DNA of 64,000 bases from Owenia fusiformis (taxonomy: Eukaryota; Annelida; Polychaeta; Sabellida; Oweniidae). Positions 45,396 to 58,029 of the stretch are shown here, in pieces (position 1 is the first letter of the stretch; every line of letters begins with the position of its first letter). Made by a program: the position numbers and the translations under genes. The stretch is from contig CAIIXF020000009.1 in assembly GCA_903813345.2 (NCBI GenBank), forward strand, positions 13,218,347-13,282,346, written 5' to 3'. Under the pieces are notes generated by a model. That model had not been told where the DNA came from, made no database searches, and was given only the letters and a program-made list of their open reading frames with translations.

Positions 45396-47619
45396 GTAAG
45401 TATTAAATTCAGCCATATATTAATTGCTATTTTTAACAGTAGCCAGCTGGATAAATTGCAAAATTGATGATAGTGAATTATCATTTGTAAGGATGTTGAC
45501 GATTTTTTACTCATGAGTGGTTTTGCCAATCTCCAGAAACTGTATCCCAGTCATGGCTGTTTTTGAGTAGATTTATTTCAGCGCTTGATTTGTTTGCTGA
45601 TCACCTTATGGTAAGTGGAAACCTCTTGAAGTGGAACACCTTTCAGAGTCCCCAAGACCAACTCATTTAATGTTAATGAACCTCTACTTGTATAATCAGA
45701 ACACCTCCTAAATGGAACATATTTTCTGATATTTTCTGTATATTCTTAGATAGTATATTATATTCTTGAAACTTGGGAGGTTTATTTGAAAACACCCAAA
45801 ATAACACCCATGACTTGAGTGAATTTTTATTTGTGATAGTCTCTTTTTTAGATAAAGGCTTATAAGCCTGTAAGTGATTTTATTTATCTTTTTGCCTTGA
45901 AAAGCAGAGACAAGAAAACTGAGATACTACCGCCCACCTTCTACATAACTGCAACCTTCTTATACTAGTAGCAGACATAATAAGTGGGAAACAAGCATGA
46001 TTAGATCTTATGCATTCACTTTATGATTCTACAAATTCTAATAATACAGACTACAGTGTGTCATCTAATTCTATGGTTATATCAAACTGTTTTGTCATGT
46101 CTTGTAATTTTAGTAGCTCAGTTCAACTTTGAAATAAGAACTCGATCAGCTTCTGTTGTATTTTGTTACCAATTACGAAAACATCTTGTGTGTCCTGATG
46201 TTCCATTGTTCTCAGACATGTTTAATTGTCAAAATTATTAACATACATTTTCCAGCCTTATATTCAAGTATAAAGTAAAGAACTGTGGGTAGATTGTTTT
46301 ACGGCCAGGTGTTGTTCACAATGTAAAAGCCTGTATACTACATGTATGTCTGTAGTCGGGATCTATATTTTCTTGAGAAATCTGACGATAGAGGGGGTTA
46401 GTGTCTTCAAGTTTATTTATCTCAAAAATTCGGTGGACAACCCATGGTAAGAGGTAAGAGGCGGATCTAGGCCCCATCCCCCTCGCTAAGGTGGGCCCAG
46501 AAAAATTTCAGGGCCTCAAAGATTTTTGGGCCCAAAAGTTTTTGAGGGCCTCAAAAGTAGGCCTTTTTGGGCATAATTTGGCCTATTTTAGGTCAAATTT
46601 TTAAAATAGGGCCGACATTTTCAAAATTTGGGCCCAATATTGGGTTTTAGGGGCTCAAAAAAATTTCCGCGCAAGTGCTGGGGCTTCCTTGTCATGTGGG
46701 CCCCCCCCCTTCTCGATTTCTAGATCCACCAGTGTTAGGTATTAGTAAAAATAGTTCAATTTAATGGCATTTAGGAAATTATTAACAAGTAAGGTTCATT
46801 TTTGCTTTGTCTTATGTCCACATGGTCAGTAATCAAGTGGAAGTAACAGCTGTAAACTTCGCATCAAAGATGGCGGATGGAAAATGACGATTTCAATATT
46901 TTTAGTTTTCATTGAATTAAACTACTTCATAGTTGACGTAATGCTTTGATATTTGGACAATATTAGGCACATATGACATGGAAACTCTGGAGTATGATCA
47001 TTTGTTTATATACCAATCGAAGGCACCATAGTTCAACGATGTCTTCCACCACTTAAGGGAAGGTTAGTGGGTTTTTGGTTTTACAGATGATTAACTGATA
47101 TGCGGTAGCGTTATTAGAGTTTATAGAAAACCGTTACCTTATCCTACATTTCCAGTTACCTTCTCTTGAGCGGTGGAAGATATCATTGAACGGTGTGGCG
47201 CCCACACATGATATATGAACAAATTATCATACTCCAGTAGTTGAATTAGTTGAAAACTATATTATATATTGAAATTGACAATTACCATCCGCCATCTTAG
47301 ATGCAAAGGTTACGGCTGTTACCTTTGCTTGATACTGACCAATGATGAAGCTAGAATTATTATTAGATATTTAGTAAGTTTTCCTCCTGTTAACCAAAAC
47401 CACAAAATACAGAAAATATTTTAATTTTTGAAACAATATTTATTATACATTTTCAGATTACTACAGTAAACCAATTACACACAATGTTTTATATTGTATA
47501 AGCATTTCAGTGCAAAGCTAGACAATGTTAACAACAGTGACAAATGATCTATTGATCCAGACCTGCTGTGGTAGTGCAAAAAATACGTATTTTTAAGTCA
47601 CCAGTAAAAGTGTTTACAT
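45396..47619. other. region after last recognised SEL1L3-like exon
   Basis: No continuation exon could be confirmed. An 18-base segment near 45850 (ATAAAGGCTTATAAGCCT) is flanked by a strong acceptor (CTCTTTTTTAG) and donor (GTAAGTG) and would read IKAYKP in phase 0; it is only a possible microexon. The degenerate GGGCCCAAAA repeat occupies about 46450-46735, bounded by GCGGATCTAGG and TTCTAGATCCACC. Confidence 0.4.
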
Positions 47620-50162
47620 TAGGGTGGTCCAAAATATGGCGAAAAACCAACTTTGTTTCAGATCATCTTCCTAATTTCACATACTGTTGTCCATGACCTA
47701 AAACACCTGCACACCAAATTTTAAGACCCAAATCACATGGGAAATTTACCCACGCTTCGACTGAAAATTCGGTTATTTCATGATTTTTTGCTATTTTCGA
47801 TAAATTGTCATCTCCCTTTTCCTGGTATAATATGTTTCTATTTTTTCATAATAAACATTTTTGTAGGACTCTTTATTACTTCATAATACTAGGAACCCAT
47901 ACACCAAATGTTGAGACCCAAATCCCATGGGAAATTTACCCACGCTTCGACTGAAAAATTCGGTTATTTCATGATTTTTTGCTATTTTCGATAAATTGCC
48001 ATCTCCATTTTCCTGGTATAAAATGGTAGATGTCTTTTCATAATAAATATTTTTGGATGACTCTTTATTACTTCATAATACTTAGGAACCCATACATCAA
48101 ATTTTGAGACCCAAATCCCATGGGAAATTTACCCACGCTTCGACTGAAAAATTGGGTTATTTCATATACAATACAATACATCTCTATTTTCCTGGTATTA
48201 TATGTTTCTATTTTTATTATAATAAATATTTTGTGAGGACTCTTTATTACTTCATAATACGAGGAACCCATACCCCAAATATGCACCAAATTTTGAGACC
48301 CTGGCCCCATGAGAAATTAATTCATGCTTCAACCAAATATTTGTGATTTTCTGCGAATTTTCTCCTATTTTCAATAGATCAACATTAATCTTATATTTAG
48401 TTTTTAAACATTTTAGGAGGACATTAATATGTTCTTAATACTAGGAACCCATACATTTAATATGTACCAAATGTTTAGACCTGAACCCCATGGGAAATTC
48501 ACGTTTGCTTTGATCATATACTTTTGATTTTTGTCGTTTAGAGCACCATATCATTGTTGTGTGATGTGCAATTTGTAATAAATTGTATTACACGTTGTCT
48601 TAATTATCCTGTTTGGCCTTACATACGTTACATCGTGAAAGATGGTTATATAGTACTTTAAGGTAATTCCTTATTTTCAGTTTTAATGGCTTCCTAATTG
48701 GAGCCCCATGTTTTTTCAGGAACGCATAACTCATTCCATTCAGATGCACAAACAGTGTATAAACATAGCACATAGTACATTATAGAAAATTACTAACCAT
48801 CAACTAATAATCTAAATACATATTTGAACTCAGTGTAAAATTGAAAGAGCTGACCAAGTATGGAATGAGTTCCAGAAATAACATTGGACTCCACTTAAAA
48901 TTTCTGAACATACAGAATTACCTTAAGTGTTTCTCATTGCTCTTCCTATCTTCTACATTGTGTACTTTCAGGGGATGAACATTTTCAGAGAAATGACAAA
49001 GCTCAGTGGAAGCTCGAATCCCTTGAAGATTTGGTACAGGCTTACTGGTTACAACAGAGACCATGCCATTGATACATTGATCAATCAAAAAATCATTTCT
49101 CCAAAGAAAATCAGATTTGATATTTGACCTTACCCTGCAAAGATGTAAGAAAGAATATGACATCTCACACAAATCCAAAGTCCTGTGATGTATCCCTACT
49201 GAAACCAACAAACCAAATCTTCAAGGCATTTGAGTTGCTGTCGAGTCATTACTTCTTAATATTAACCACAGTATATAAATGTACAAGTAAAAGATCCTAA
49301 ATTTTCCCCAAACTACTGAATTTGTCGCCTTTCAATAAGACTTAAAGTCTTGATATTTAGGTGTTTCTTTGGATTAAGAAGGAATTACCATAATGTTTAT
49401 TAACATATTATGCCCCTAAAACAGACATCATAAGCTATCATAAGCACCAGTTCAGTCAAAGCATGGGTAACGTTCTCATTGGATTTGGGTCTCAAAATTT
49501 GGTGGATATTTGGTGTATGGGTTTTTAGTATTATGAAGTAATAAAGAGTCCTCAAAAATGTTTATTATAAAAACATATCGTACCAGGAAAATGGAGACAG
49601 CAATTTATTGAAAATCTGAAAAAATGTGAAAATCACAATTTTTCAGTCAAACCATGGGTAAATTTCCCATGGGATTTGGGTCTCAAAATTTGGTGTATGG
49701 GTTCCTAGTATTATGAAGTAATAAAGAGTCATCCAAAAATATTTATTATGAAAAAATAGAAACATATTATACCAGGAAAATGGAGACCGTAATCTATTGA
49801 AAATCGGACAAAACTGTGAAAATCACAATTTTTCAGTCAAAGCATGGGTAGATTTCACATGGGATTTGGGTCTCAAAATTTGGTGTTTGGGCTCCTAGTA
49901 TTATTAAGTAATAAAGAGTCCTACAAAAATGTTTATTATGAAAAAATAGAAACATTTTATACCAGGAAAAAGGCAATTTATCGAAAATAGCAAAAAATCA
50001 TGAAATAACCGAATTTTTCAGTCGAAGCGTGGGTAAATTTCCCATGGGATTTGGGTCTCAAAATTTGGTGTGCAGGTGTTTTAGGTCATGGACAACAGTA
50101 TGTCAAATGAGGAAGATGATCCGAAAGAAAGTTGGTTTTTCGCCATATTTTGGACCACCCTA
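47620..50162. mobile_element. 2.54-kb hAT-like element with long tandem-repeat inverted ends
   Basis: Ends TAGGGTGGTCCAAAATATGG and its reverse complement CCATATTTTGGACCACCCTA are perfect. Both flanks carry GTTTACAT (47612-47619 and 50163-50170), an 8-bp target duplication as in hAT transposons. Each arm is about 0.8-0.9 kb and made of ~190-bp subrepeats around CCCATGGGAAATTTACCCAC, in opposite orientation in the two arms. The centre (48540-49440) is unique; no hAT transposase is recognised there, so the element is probably non-autonomous. Confidence 0.88.
48972..49072 (+). other. coding-like segment inside the hAT-like element
   Basis: After a good acceptor (TGTGTACTTTCAG), one frame reads DEHFQRNDKAQWKLESLEDL then VQAYWLQQRPCH and a stop. 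Composition looks protein-like. In SEL1L3 the part just past the last exon found here has ED, five residues, then WL, and this segment has the same spacing. The match is short, the phase does not join the exon ending at 45395, and the segment lies inside a transposon. It could be a captured exon, transposase debris or chance. Confidence 0.25.
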
Positions 50163-50170
50163 GTTTACAT

Positions 50171-51475
50171 ATTGTTCTCTAACTTTTCTTGTAGATGGTG
50201 TTTGATGTTGGTGTTCAGTCAGTGTTCGGAGCTTGGTATCTGTATCATATTAATGCCTTGTTGTATCTTATATGTATCATAGGTTTATCTAGTACCAAGA
50301 CCACATCTACGTTCTGGTCTTGCGCACATACAATAGAACCACACATTAATTTTCAATGTCAAAGGGTTGTCAATCAACATTTGAATTTGAATTTCTTCTC
50401 CCTTTTATTAACCGAACATTAAACATCACATTATATGGTGCGTGTATGTCATATGTCTTAAAACTTGTTAGGAGTGAAGCAAAGATGTTCAAGCAACATT
50501 ACAATATTCGCAGAATGTCAACTTCATTAGAGAATTATTTTTGAATTATACATACAAAATATATGAAGAAGATGTACTATACATAACAAAAATTATTTTA
50601 GATGAATACCTTTACGTATTTTCTGTTGCAGTTATTAAAGCTTGATTGCCTTGATGGTCTAATTAATAAACCATGTATTACACGTATCACGATTTATGTG
50701 GAAAACACATTTAATAAAGTAAATGTGGTCATATTTACATAAGAAATTACAGTATAACATTTGTTTACTCTGGAATAAATTATTTACTTAATACTTTTTT
50801 GGATTTGTGAAAAGCAGAGTACATGTAAGTTATGATGCATGCAAAATAATTTGAAATTAAGACACATTTTTAAATGCTGTGATAACATCTTAACTTTAAC
50901 AATATTTATTTGATATATTATGTTAAACATATACGAGGGTTGATCATAAAGTTCTCATAATATCTCTCTAATTTCTTTATTTTCAATATTTTATAATAAT
51001 AAACTAGCTTGAATAGTCCCCATTAACCATGTTTAAATACATAATAAGTTGTTTAATAACCTATCAAAGACTGATTAAATTGTCAAATACTATGTGTTCT
51101 TGACTGTTTTGAACTATTGAAGTGTTAATTGTGTGATTTCATAATGGATTTCATAATTTTATATTCACCTAGTCGACACCATCTTCTATTCTTCTTTTTT
51201 AATTTTTGAATATTTAATGTTGATTTTAATATTTTAATCGTTACCAATACATTTGTTTATTTATCCATTATTTTTACATGGATCATCCTATTGATATTTG
51301 ATAATGCTAAATGTAAGTAGTGACATAAGTGAAATCATTTAATGTCTTGGTATAAGACATATTTCCTTGTGAATTCCACAATATGGGTTTATCCCCCAGT
51401 CAATATCATAATGGTCTTCAGTATAAAACCCATATTTAATCCCTCCAAATAAATAATTATATTTATCATGATGAT
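50171..51475. other. AT-rich intergenic DNA, downstream of the GPCR
   Basis: No recognisable exon. It holds the presumed 3' UTR of the minus-strand GPCR at its right edge. Short open frames near 50195-50544 have no domain that I recognise. Confidence 0.4.
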
Positions 51476-52558
51476 TCAATTAACTTGTGAATGTTGTGTT
51501 TGAAGGGTTATCGAATCAACATTCTCTGGAGCTACAGTATTATGCAGACATTTTTTGAAGCATTTTAGTTCTCTAAAAATTGAGACAAGTTCTCTTCTAA
51601 ATTTTGGTCCAGCTAGACAGTATAACAGAAAATTGATAGCATGGTTTGTATACTGAAACATGTTAACAATAGCCCAACCAAGGTTATACTTTGGGTACAA
51701 AGGGTCCAGAGGGAAAACATTGGGGTACCATACATCTTTAGACATAAGGAAAATAACAATAGGCAATGTGCAAACTATAAAAACAAAATTACATAACACC
51801 AAAATAGCAGTCATGCTGGTGACTTTTGGGTGACTTGCATTTGTCTTTTTTATCCGCCAAAGCACTACTTTACATATAATCAAACAATTTGAAACTAACA
51901 TTATGACAAAAGGTACAAGTGATGCTACCATTGCATCGATCCATGACCAGGGACCTTGATTAAATTCAAAATGGGCCATGTTGATTTCAGAGCATTCAGA
52001 ATGTTCTGGCTTAATTTCTACTAAATCAACGGCCCAGAAAAAATGCATGTTGAGTGCAAAGATTGTCAAAATTACAGTCAACATACTCATAAGAAATGTC
52101 ATCCTCGTGCAAAGCAATTTTACTTTATGCGGGAAATACACAGCAATCAATCTTTCGATGGCGACCATCACAAGGAACCAAGATGAGAGATGAGTGAGTG
52201 TATAAACAAGGAACATATGAACTTTACACCCAGCGCTACTGATATTCCTCACATCAACGGAGATTAAGCTTCTGATCCAGTATCGTAACAAACCTGTCCA
52301 TAATACTAACGTGTCTACAATGGCGAGCGCAATTAGGAACAAACTTGTCGTATTTGTTCTCATTCTTTTCCTCGAGAGCACCAAAATGGAGCAGGTGTTT
52401 CCCAACGTCCCAAGAATGATCAATATAGGAGGTACGTATATCCATATCCTCTCACCAGTTTGATATAGTTCATTAGCTTCAAGGTCCTCGTATAATTCCC
52501 TTAAAATTTTTTGATGATCTTCATAGCCATAATCATAATCATATGTATCATTTTCCAT
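51476..52558 (-). CDS. class A (rhodopsin-like) G protein-coupled receptor, intronless
   Basis: A single 360-codon open frame from ATG at 52558 to the stop at 51476. Seven hydrophobic helices fit at about 39-61, 72-94, 113-137, 152-174, 207-231, 248-273 and 292-315. Class A landmarks: GN at 53-54 in helix 1, Asp82 in helix 2, Cys111 and Cys189 for the extracellular disulfide, ERL at 135-137 in place of DRY, CTLP at 263-266 in helix 6, and NFLLY at 309-313 in place of NPxxY. The N-terminus is acidic and Tyr-rich (DTYDYDYGYED), a possible tyrosine-sulfation region, with an N-glycosylation site at Asn3. The tail has Cys residues at about 333-337 that could be palmitoylated. Such receptors in lophotrochozoans are often annotated FMRFamide- or peptide-receptor-like; the ligand cannot be read from sequence. 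Confidence 0.93.
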   Translation of the reverse strand: MENDTYDYDYGYEDHQKILRELYEDLEANELYQTGERIWIYVPPILIILGTLGNTCSILVLSRKRMRTNTTSLFLIALAIVDTLVLWTGLLRYWIRSLISVDVRNISSAGCKVHMFLVYTLTHLSSWFLVMVAIERLIAVYFPHKVKLLCTRMTFLMSMLTVILTIFALNMHFFWAVDLVEIKPEHSECSEINMAHFEFNQGPWSWIDAMVASLVPFVIMLVSNCLIICKVVLWRIKKTNASHPKVTSMTAILVLCNFVFIVCTLPIVIFLMSKDVWYPNVFPLDPLYPKYNLGWAIVNMFQYTNHAINFLLYCLAGPKFRRELVSIFRELKCFKKCLHNTVAPENVDSITLQTQHSQVN

Positions 52559-53499
52559 TTTGATGAATCTAATGTTTCAAATCTTGGATGTGACTTTCAT
52601 TATTATGTAAAATGTAGCATCTTCTCGTTATATATATTTAAAAGAAATAGTAGAGTCTAGTCAAAATTATAACTTACATGTCAGCTTTGGGTCTTATCAC
52701 ATTTTTTCATTGAAAAAGTTCAAGAAATATCTTGTATTTTGATTATACTGAAGTTCATGTATATTCAGCTATTTGCTTGTATTCGAATAGTTTTCATACC
52801 TTTTTGCGATGCACATCCTAAGAACAACTTATTTTTGATAAAAATGGTGGCAATATTAATTATCCAATGTCATTTGTTGATGCTAAGTTAACATTCTTAG
52901 TGTTTGTTATTGCGGTGCTATCAGTTTATCCAACATAAGTATTGTGCTGTGAGTGTCAATAAACTATTGTTATCTCATGATAGCTTTTGTTATATACTGA
53001 CCACTATATTTATCTTATCCTTATTTTGCAATTGTTGCATATCTAGCATCTACATGTACAAAGGCTTATTTAATTTATATTGTGATGCTAAATATGATAC
53101 TGAAATCCGACATCTAATAACGCATTCTGTTGTTCGGATAATTGTTTTTTAATGGAAATTAACTCTTATCAACAGATGGTGCAGCTTGTTTCGTGTTCAT
53201 CTGGAAATAAAGATACACAACAGGTAAAGATAAGATAGATTATGACTATATGTTAGATGAGTACTCAAAAGAACAAAAGTAAGAAGCTAAGATTCTCTAA
53301 GATTCTTTTAAACTTTTTATTATATACCTACAATATCATAGATCAATATGACATGAGTCTGAAGCTCTTGATCTTTGAATTAACCTAAAGGTTAACCAGT
53401 ATTTTATACAACATGCATCACAGACTCATCCTCCTATTAAACGTATATCAATTTAAATTCCAGTTGTGCAGTTTTACTATTCCTCCCTAGTCTGCTCTA
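52559..53499. other. upstream region of the GPCR
   Basis: Presumed promoter and 5' UTR of the GPCR on the minus strand. No clear TATA box or other exon was identified. Confidence 0.4.
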
Positions 53500-54353
53500 T
53501 TTTTATCCAACCGAACGAAGTTCGAGGGGGATATAGAAAAGCAGTCCGTCCGTCCATTCGTCTGTTCGTCCGTCTGTACGGGCAATTACTCAAATATCAG
53601 TTGACAGATTTAATTCAAATTTTATAGGCTTATGACTTATGGGTATAGGACCTCTGCTCGAGAAGGAGTTTTCAATAAGGCCACTCTATTTAAAATGGCC
53701 ACCATTTTTTGTAAAATATGTAATCTTTGATAACTCAAATACGAATTGACTGATTTAGTTCAAATTTTATATGCTGATGCCAAGGGACAGAGAAGCTTTG
53801 CTGAAGAAGAAATTTTCAAAATGGCTGCAAAATATCAAAATATCTTAAATAACTCAAATATTTTCAATTTTCGAGATGGCGGCTGAATTTCAAAATGGCT
53901 GCCATTTTTCATAAAAAAATGTAATGTTTGATAAATCAAATACTAGAGGTTGACGGGACAAAGAAGCTATGCTGAAGAAAAGATTTTCAAAATGGTTGCT
54001 AAATATCAAAATGGCTGCCATTTTTTGTAAAAAAAACATAATCTTGGATAACTCATATACCAGTGAAGGATTTGGTTCAAATTTTATATGAAGATGCCTA
54101 GGGACAAAGTAGATTTGTTCAAGAAAGAATTTTGCAAGATGGGGGCTGAATTTCAAAATGGCTGCCATTTTTCATGAAAAAAGGAATGTTATCTTTGATA
54201 ACTCAAATGCTTATTGAAGGATTGGTTTACATTCTATATGTTGATGCCTACAAACAAGCTCTGCTCAAGAATTTTCAAGATGGCCACTAATAATCAAAAT
54301 ATGTTTTGTTCGGTGGGATTTGCTACTCCTTAGAGTTGCTGTTTTTCTAGTTA
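53500..54353 (+). repeat. CGTCCG-family repeat, third oriented copy
   Basis: Starts TTATCCAACCGAACGAAGTT, followed by a CGTCCGTCC run, and ends GTTCGGTGGGATTTGCTACTC then GTTGCTGTTTTTCTAGTTAG. Body units carry CTCAAATAC and CAAAATGGCTGCCATTTT. It is more diverged from the 14926 copy than the 43680 copy is. Confidence 0.75.
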
Positions 54354-55234
54354 GTTTTAAACTAGAGTAATATTTCATGATTATGTGAAACATATTCTAT
54401 ATATATAAATATCTGTCTAGCTATCATTTATAAGGTGACCTAAAAAAGAACCACCTAATTTTTTTTTATTTTGTATCTATAAATTTGGGGTGGTTCTGTT
54501 TTTGTCACTCTATATATACAGGGTGTCTGGAAAGTAAAGATACAAATGCTCTAATTTCAAGAGATCTACCTGTAATGAGATGAACTTGCTCTAGAATGTA
54601 GAATGACATTATAGCAATATATCCTGCAACTGTCATGACTTTCAGTTTCAAAATGAAAAAGTTATGGTAACGGGAGTCGAGGGTAAGTGAAGCAATGTCA
54701 CACCTGTGTTCTACAAATCTCTTTCCTGTTCATATGATCTTGGCACTCCACCATCTATTCCTATATTATATCAAATTATGTACCACAACAGCATAGGGAT
54801 TAGTAATGTTACATTATTTGATCATTTCATATTACTACTATCATTGAATATTCACAGTATTTTCCTCATTATCTATACATTCTTGGTGCATCTTGGCTTT
54901 ATCAGGTGAATATGGGTCATTGTATAGAAAGGGTTAATGTCAAGACACTCCATTGTAAGATTTGTTTTTTTGCTTTGTGAATTGGTGTATTGTGGAGATG
55001 CAATACTGACTTTCCTACTAATGGCCAGGGACCATTCTTCTAGGCACTTGTATAATATTTCTTTCATTATGTATACTGGTTAGTGACATAACATAGTTCT
55101 GATATGTAGCAATGCCATCATAATGTAAAAGAAAACACAATGGCAGCAATAATACAATGATGAACAAAACAAACCATAGGTAGAAAATACAACAATAAAC
55201 ACTATTTCAAATGGTTGTCTTTTAGCAATTTTTG
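54354..55234. other. gene-poor stretch
   Basis: No recognisable exon. ACAGGGTGTCTGGAAAGTAA near 54530 resembles a transposon end, and AAAAGAACCACC near 54447 with GGTGGTTCTG near 54490 forms a short inverted pair. Confidence 0.35.
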
Positions 55235-57262
55235 GCTCACACAGTGAGCCTATGGGATCGACCAGGCGTCCGTCCATCCATTGGTCAGTCCGTCCGTCCG
55301 TTCGTTGGTCCATCCGTCCTACATGATGTAGATATCCAAATGTTGGTCTGAATTTATCTTTGTGGAAAGATTGTATGCTTCAGTTGCTCTTTAACAAAAC
55401 ATGTGGGACAGTGTATCTATATATTACAAGACGTCCGTATGACATGAACAGCTTATAAACAAGACGTCCGTCAACATTGGCCACACAAATTAAAACTGCT
55501 ATTCGGATTGAGTCATAACCACATTCATTTTATGCATATCTATAATGCCTATTTGACCTATCATCGCCATTTCCCAAGTTCGCCCAGTTTCCGAGAAATT
55601 GCTGATTTTGACGTCAAAAAGTCAAATTTTCTGTAAATACTAGAGACTGTTGAAGAAGAACTTTTATATAACTTGTAATAGTTGCTATATATGCAACCTA
55701 TGTCCTCTGAAGATTTCAAAGCTCTTGGAATTACAATTTTTGGTGTTTACTCTATAAAATTTGACAAAAAGTACGGCTTAGTCATTTTCAGGAAACTTTC
55801 TCATGTATAAAGTCAATGGCAGGTTTTGTGATTGACAAGTTTCTCAAAGTTTGCCTTATACTTCAGGCCCGTAGCCAGGGAGGGTTCGCAGGGTTCGGGC
55901 GAACCCCCCCCCCCCCTGGCCAAAATTCTTTCAAAATCATGCAGTTTTTTACCATTTTGAGCACTTCTCAAGTGATTTTAGCCATATTTGGGCCAAAATT
56001 GTCAAATGTGAACCCCCCCTGGAAATTTTTGAAAACTGAACTCCCCCTTGGCAAATCCTGGCTACGGGCCTGTACTTGATCATTTCTTGCAATGAATTAC
56101 ATTATTACTAGATTTAAGCATTCCCTACATATTGCTCAATATATGTCAGCATAAAATTTTTACCGTTTTTGAGATATTTGACATCAAAAAACAGTAAGAA
56201 TAAGTTATTTTTCAACTTGCTTCAATTTAACCCAATTTTTTTGGAAAATCATCTACAAGTTGCCAGAAGTTCAAATCTGACATTAGTTTTAGGATTTGAC
56301 CTTTACTTGACCTTCAGTGACCTTTGAAAGTTCAAAAAAGTTGATTTTTCAAATTGATTTTTTGATGTAAATTTTGGTCAGCTTAATCACAAAAGACCTT
56401 ACTGAGCTCTGACTAAGTACAATTTTCAAGGTATAAGGTCATCAAACTAGGGTCACACAACTGTTCTATCTAAGTTGATCAAAGTTCGAGACTACAAATC
56501 GAAATCAATATTTTGGTTTGAAAGTCAGGATATACATTCCTCTGAAGGTTCCAAACTGTGTGAGCACAGGACCCTGGGTCCTTTCATTCACATTTTAGCA
56601 TTGTTCTGGAATTGCTCTGCATACCTCTCACATCCGTAACCATAACAACCGTAACTTAAACACATTTAGACTATATGTGATGAAAGTTGGTACAGATATA
56701 TTGTAATATTGTTCCTCTACAATCTGTAGCAATTTCATTTCAAAAAAACCAAATTTCTTAAAATGGGAGTATTTTAAGATTTTTGCTAAAACGGATTAAG
56801 TAGTGGAGGGAAGGACGATTCTCGGTTTGGAGAACGAAGTTCATCAATCTAAATGAGCATTATCCCTGCTTCGGACAAATTTGATTTTTTTTACATAATA
56901 TAGATTTGAATGTCCTCTTTCGAATAGTCATAATTTAATTTGGGTAATATTTCTAGATTTTTCTCAAAAAAATATCAGCGCAGTACACTGATGAACTTCT
57001 TTCCCCAAATCGAGACTTGTATTTTATTAAAATCGGTCTAATTGAGCGTTATCCCTGCTCCAGACCAATTTGATATTTTTACATATTGTTGATTTAAATG
57101 TCCTCTTGAATATTCATAGTTTAATTTGGGTAATATTTCTATATTTTTCATGAAAAAAAATATTAGCCCAGGAGACTGTTCTCCAAACCGAGAATCGTCC
57201 TTTGTAAATATGGTAGTCATGGCTACGCCTTGGCATTGTTGTTTTTTCTAGTTACAGTTTTA
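55235..57262 (+). repeat. long diverged CGTCCG-family repeat
   Basis: Begins TTGGCTCACACAGTGAGCCTAT with GTCCGTCCGTCCG, and ends GTAGTCATGGCTACGCCTTGG then GTTGTTTTTTCTAGTTACAG, the family's usual right end. The inner 2 kb has no recognisable frame. A pair of inverted segments around CTCGGTTTGGAGAACGA (56830) and GTTCTCCAAACCGAGAATCG (57180) is present. The element at 55864-56072 is inserted in it. Confidence 0.55.
55864..56072. mobile_element. 209-bp inverted-repeat element with 5-bp target duplication
   Basis: Ends CAGGCCCGTAGCCAGG and CCTGGCTACGGGCCTG are exact reverse complements. TACTT flanks both sides (55859-55863 and 56073-56077). It carries a long C run. It is non-coding. Confidence 0.85.
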
Positions 57263-58029
57263 CTGAAAATATCTATACCTATAATACCTATATGCTTGTT
57301 TAAAGGAGGAAGGTTGTTTTGACTTGGTAAGTAAATGCTTCAGATTATTTCAGATTTTTTTTACAATATTAGATATAAGTATATACCTAATTCTGTATTA
57401 ACAATCATTTGATATGCTGAAGTAACAATCAAATTTTAAAATCCCATCATATTCTTTAATTTTTATTTATATCCTAGATTTTTGAAGGCAGTCAAACCAG
57501 AGTTTAGTACGTACTATATAGATGAAGCTCTCTTTAGAGAAGTGAAATCAAAATGTTCAAAATGGCAATTGCAGATTATGGATTATTCATTCTAATGATG
57601 AACAGGGAGCACTAAATGTTTTTTTATGATCACAAATATCCAGGGTTCAGTCCCTAGAGTGCTGTAACCATATAATGGACTGTCAGTGTGGCAAGCAGTT
57701 TTCATACTGTACACTATATCTCTAAAGGGAATACTTGTCTCTTTAATTTGTTCAAAGCTGTTTTGGTATTGTTGAGGAATGGCTATGTAGATGTGTGTAT
57801 TTCTGGGATGTTTGTTTTCTTTTATTACTATTATTGTTTACAAATGTGAGTGTAAACTAGTGTGTTTTGATTGTTGGGTAATTTTCCAAAGTGGCCATTT
57901 TAATTTTCAAGAGCAATATTTATGACTTTGTGTCTCATTGTACCTGTTTGTTTTTTGACATGTAACACTTTGGCCACAATTGATTCCCTCTATTCGCTTG
58001 TCATCCTTTCTGCAAAAATCAATAGGCAT
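57263..58029. other. stretch with one possible terminal exon
   Basis: After ATTTATATCCTAG near 57478, one frame reads FLKAVKPEFSTYYIDEALFR then EVKSKCSKWQLQIMDYSF and two stops. I do not recognise the sequence and no partner exon was found. Nothing else is supported here. Confidence 0.3.
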
